Below, in pieces: positions 61,918 through 64,000 of a stretch of 64,000 nt of DNA. A model generated the notes under the pieces. It was not told the origin of the DNA and ran no database searches. It saw nothing but the letters and a program-made list of their open reading frames with translations. Position 1 is the stretch's first letter. Every line of letters starts with the position of its first letter. The stretch is from Actinoplanes sp. TFC3 (GTDB lineage Bacteria; Actinomycetota; Actinomycetes; Mycobacteriales; Micromonosporaceae): NCBI RefSeq assembly GCF_001553785.1, contig NZ_LOJP01000001.1, forward strand, positions 5,760,909-5,824,908, given 5' to 3'. The position numbers were made by a program, and so were the translations under genes.

Positions 61918-63152
61918 GTACGGACTCAGCGGGCGACCGTCTGGCCCGGGTGGCCCTCACTTGGCTGGCCGAGCCGGGTAACCGCACCATCTGGCAACTC
62001 GTGCAGTCACAAGGAGCCGAGACAACGCTCAAGCAGCTCCTCAAAGGCGAGATCGCGAACAGTTCCCTGCTGGCGGCCGTACGAGCTCGAAGCGGCATCG
62101 ACGACCCCCGCAGGTTCGCCGACCTCGCGCTGCGCAAGGGTGAACGCCTCGGCGCCCGGGTCATCATCCCTTCGGACCGGGAATGGCCACCCGGTGCCGA
62201 CGCTTTGGCCACCCTCGAACTGGACGGCACGAACAGCATCGACCGGCACGTCCGGCCACCGCTTTGCCTCTGGGTACGCGGCGAACGCCCACTCAACGAC
62301 GCCTTCGAACGCTCAGTGGCCGTTGTCGGCGCCCGCGCAGCCACGGAGTACGGCAGGCACGTGACCACGGACATCAGCTTCGGCCTCGCCGAGCAGGAGT
62401 GGACAGTGGTGTCGGGCGGCGCCTTCGGCATCGACTCGGCAGCCCATCACGGCGCGCTGGCTGCCGGCGGCCTGACCGTGGCGGTGCTGGCGTGCGGGGT
62501 CGACCGGCCGTACCCGCTGGGCAATGCCTCTTTGTTCGAGCAGATCGAGTCGAGTGGGCTGCTGATGAGCGAATGGCCGATCGGTGCCGAGCCGCTGCGC
62601 CACCGCTTCTTGATCCGCAATCGCGTGATAGCTGCCGCCACTACCGGCGCGGTGGTGGTGGAGGCGGCGGCGCGCAGTGGGGCGGTGCAGACCATGGGGA
62701 GGGTGCTTGCCCTGGGTCGGCGGGCGATGGTCGTACCGGGTCCCGTTACCTCGGCCATGTCCGTGGGCTGCCACGAACTTCTGCGGCGCTGCCCCGAGGC
62801 AAGGCTTGTCACCACAGCAGCCCATGTTCTGGACGAGGTGGGCACCATTGGCGAGTACATATCGGAACCAGCCCGCGCCGCGCAACATGCCCGGGACAGC
62901 CTCGACGAGGAAAGCGCGCTGGTCCTGGAGGCCATGCCCCTGCTGGGCGCCATCGACCCGGATCAGCTGGCCGCGCGGGCCGGGCTGGGCCTGCGAACGG
63001 TGCTGCGGCGCTTGTCCTTGCTGGAGATGAGGGGCCTGGTGATACGCCTGGACGACGGGATAGCGCTGTCCCCGGCAGCCCGCACCAACTCCGACCGCAG
63101 AGGCATGCCGCCGCAGCTACCCGGTCTCACCCCGCCCACCGGCGGCGGATAA
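61914..63152 (+). CDS. dprA: DNA-processing protein DprA
   Basis: 412 aa. The Rossmann-like DprA core shows VAVVGARAATEYGRHVTTDISFGLAEQEWTVVSGGAFGIDSAAHHGAL, the ssDNA-binding LACGVDRPYP and the FLIRNRVIAA segment. A C-terminal winged-helix (AIDPDQLAARAGLGLRTVLRRLSLLEMRGLV) follows. It loads RecA on incoming single strands in transformable bacteria; its role in actinomycetes is unsettled. ATG 61914 overlaps the stop of the 40-aa ORF. Confidence 0.95.
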   Translation: MSTDSAGDRLARVALTWLAEPGNRTIWQLVQSQGAETTLKQLLKGEIANSSLLAAVRARSGIDDPRRFADLALRKGERLGARVIIPSDREWPPGADALATLELDGTNSIDRHVRPPLCLWVRGERPLNDAFERSVAVVGARAATEYGRHVTTDISFGLAEQEWTVVSGGAFGIDSAAHHGALAAGGLTVAVLACGVDRPYPLGNASLFEQIESSGLLMSEWPIGAEPLRHRFLIRNRVIAAATTGAVVVEAAARSGAVQTMGRVLALGRRAMVVPGPVTSAMSVGCHELLRRCPEARLVTTAAHVLDEVGTIGEYISEPARAAQHARDSLDEESALVLEAMPLLGAIDPDQLAARAGLGLRTVLRRLSLLEMRGLVIRLDDGIALSPAARTNSDRRGMPPQLPGLTPPTGGG

Positions 63153-63297
63153 CCATCCCGGGCGCCTGCAGCGCGCTTCTCGCCGAAGCCGCCCGGCTAC
63201 TGCGATCGCTCAAGCAATCCATTGGGCGGGCAGCATGAATCGCACCGTGGCCGCCCGCCGGGAGCAGGCGGCCTTCGGTGCTGCGGGCCGGGGAGGG

Positions 63298-63537
63298 TCA
63301 GTCCTCGGTGTCGTCGACGTCGCGGCGGTGGACCTTCATCCATGCCTCGACGTCCTCGGTCAGCCAAACCTTGCCTTGCGCAAGGTCTGCCACCGGAGTG
63401 GGGAAGTCGGACCTGCTGGTGATCTGGTACGCCCGCTGCCGGCTCACCCCGCCCAAGCGGATACGGATCTCGTGCGCACCCATGAGTTTGATCGCCTTAG
63501 CCACGTGATCGACCGTAGGCGTATGACTATTGGTCAT
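63298..63537 (-). CDS. Excisionase/AlpA-like HTH protein
   Basis: 79 aa (or 61 from ATG 63483). The core is MGAHEIRIRLGGVSRQRAYQITSRSDFPTPVADLAQGKVWLTEDVEAWMKVH, a MerR-like wHTH of the AlpA/excisionase class common in actinobacterial accessory regions. TTGACG and an AATAGT-like -10 around 63510-63555 would start transcription after ATG 63537, and TAAGG precedes ATG 63483, so the shorter form is plausible. No integrase is visible in the window. It diverges from the gene at 63588. Confidence 0.72.
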   Translation of the reverse strand: MTNSHTPTVDHVAKAIKLMGAHEIRIRLGGVSRQRAYQITSRSDFPTPVADLAQGKVWLTEDVEAWMKVHRRDVDDTED

Positions 63538-63587
63538 GGGTCAACTTCGTCAAAGACACCTAGTTGAGAGTCAAGTACCTTGTACCC

Positions 63588-64000
63588 ATGACGAACCCCG
63601 ATGACCTGGATCCCGATCCCGTTCCGCCCCCGCTGAACCACCGCCGCAACTGGCGCGCACTGTGGCTTCGCTGCGTCTGCGGCCGCCCGAGCCCCTGCCC
63701 GCATTCCCCCGGATCCCGGCAACCGGCCGGTCCGCTTTCCCATGTCGTCTGGCCGCCCACGAAGTTTCCCGGCCCCGCACCGGCCCCTTCGGACGCTGCC
63801 GCATGCGCCCCCGCGATCGACCGCTACTTCCCGGTGGACATTCCTGGAATGGTCCCTCCCGCTCCGTCGCCCACCGGGTTTCCGCACCGCCAACTGCCGA
63901 CCCTGTCCCCCGCGCACGACGACCCTTACGACCCATGGAGCAACACCACATATTTCGTACGTCCACCGCGCAGCGCCCGTTTCCCCGCGCCCCGGCCCAC
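63588..64000 (+). CDS. Proline-rich hypothetical protein, 3'-truncated by window edge
   Basis: ATG 63588 opens a frame with no stop to the end of the window (137 codons seen). TACCTT ends 6 nt before the ATG, the leaderless pattern. The start is MTNPDDLDPDPVPPPLNHRRNW, then RALWLRCVCGRPSPCPHSPG with a CxC...CPH cluster that could bind a metal, then a Pro-rich stretch with YFPVDIPGMVPPAP and DPYDPWSNTTYFVRPPR. No family recognised. It may be a small envelope or DNA-linked protein paired with the divergent excisionase-like gene. Confidence 0.55.
   Translation, partial: MTNPDDLDPDPVPPPLNHRRNWRALWLRCVCGRPSPCPHSPGSRQPAGPLSHVVWPPTKFPGPAPAPSDAAACAPAIDRYFPVDIPGMVPPAPSPTGFPHRQLPTLSPAHDDPYDPWSNTTYFVRPPRSARFPAPRP

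Overview
The window is high-GC actinobacterial chromosome. The gene order rimP-nusA-ylxR-infB ... ylxP-rbfA-nrnA-MATE-truB, the rpsB-tsf-pyrH-frr-cdsA-rlmN block, dxr-rip-ispG beside a DUF4081 acetyltransferase, DUF2631 and DivIVA-repeat proteins, and many leaderless starts (TANNNT about 6-8 nt before ATG/GTG) all fit a filamentous actinomycete, most likely Micromonosporaceae (Actinoplanes-like). The assignment is from gene content only.

Layout. 1-0.7 kb: two stand-alone receiver domains (the first cut by the window edge). 0.7-12.7 kb: a minus-strand translation and ribosome-maturation cluster (rimP to truB), interrupted by a perfect terminator hairpin after infB and by a 1.5-kb non-coding stretch with two minisatellites and a 29-codon ORF. 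12.9-14.7 kb: a lipoprotein, a ferritin-like DUF4439 protein and map. 14.7-18.7 kb: a STAS anti-sigma antagonist converging on a 1211-residue PAS/GAF-histidine kinase-receiver-SpoIIE phosphatase-RsbW-like protein. 18.75-27.0 kb: an HD hydrolase, then a gamma-glutamylation catabolic operon (permease, glutamine-synthetase-like ligase, aldehyde dehydrogenase, SDR, two PuuD-type hydrolases) with a possible GlnR box upstream and a 60-nt tRNA-like element inside. 27-28.2 kb: non-coding, with repeats and a terminator. 28.2-34.9 kb: MerR, SDR, a DUF998 / ArsR-like / histidine kinase / LuxR-type regulator cassette and a NatAB-like exporter. 34.9-38.3 kb: a degenerate ABC ATPase, YhgE/Pip and TetR operon with a palindromic operator. 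38.4-41 kb: LLM oxidoreductase, PadR and GNAT. 41.1-44.8 kb: the MEP-pathway genes ispG and dxr around a site-2 protease. 44.9-50 kb: a YihY-type membrane protein, an MMPL transporter, a CrtI-like oxidoreductase and a GNAT, with antisense 3' overlaps. 50.05-50.24 kb: a 195-bp internally deleted IS982-like element. 50.5-59.5 kb: an MBL-Rieske protein, DUF2631, DivIVA-like, rlmN, cdsA, frr, pyrH, tsf and rpsB. 59.9-64 kb: yraN, yifB (comM-like), a 40-codon coupling ORF, dprA, an excisionase-like HTH gene and a divergent proline-rich ORF running off the window.

Functional themes: core translation and isoprenoid or lipid precursor genes; a predicted route in which an amine or amino alcohol is imported, gamma-glutamylated, oxidised by SDR and aldehyde dehydrogenase, and released by PuuD hydrolases; and several self-contained regulatory cassettes with a visible operator or leaderless promoter. 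The observations most worth following are the SDR-containing gamma-glutamylation operon with its GlnR-like box, the IS982-like MITE, the D-armless tRNA-like element, the small ORF bridging yifB and dprA, and the hybrid kinase-phosphatase opposite its likely STAS partner.
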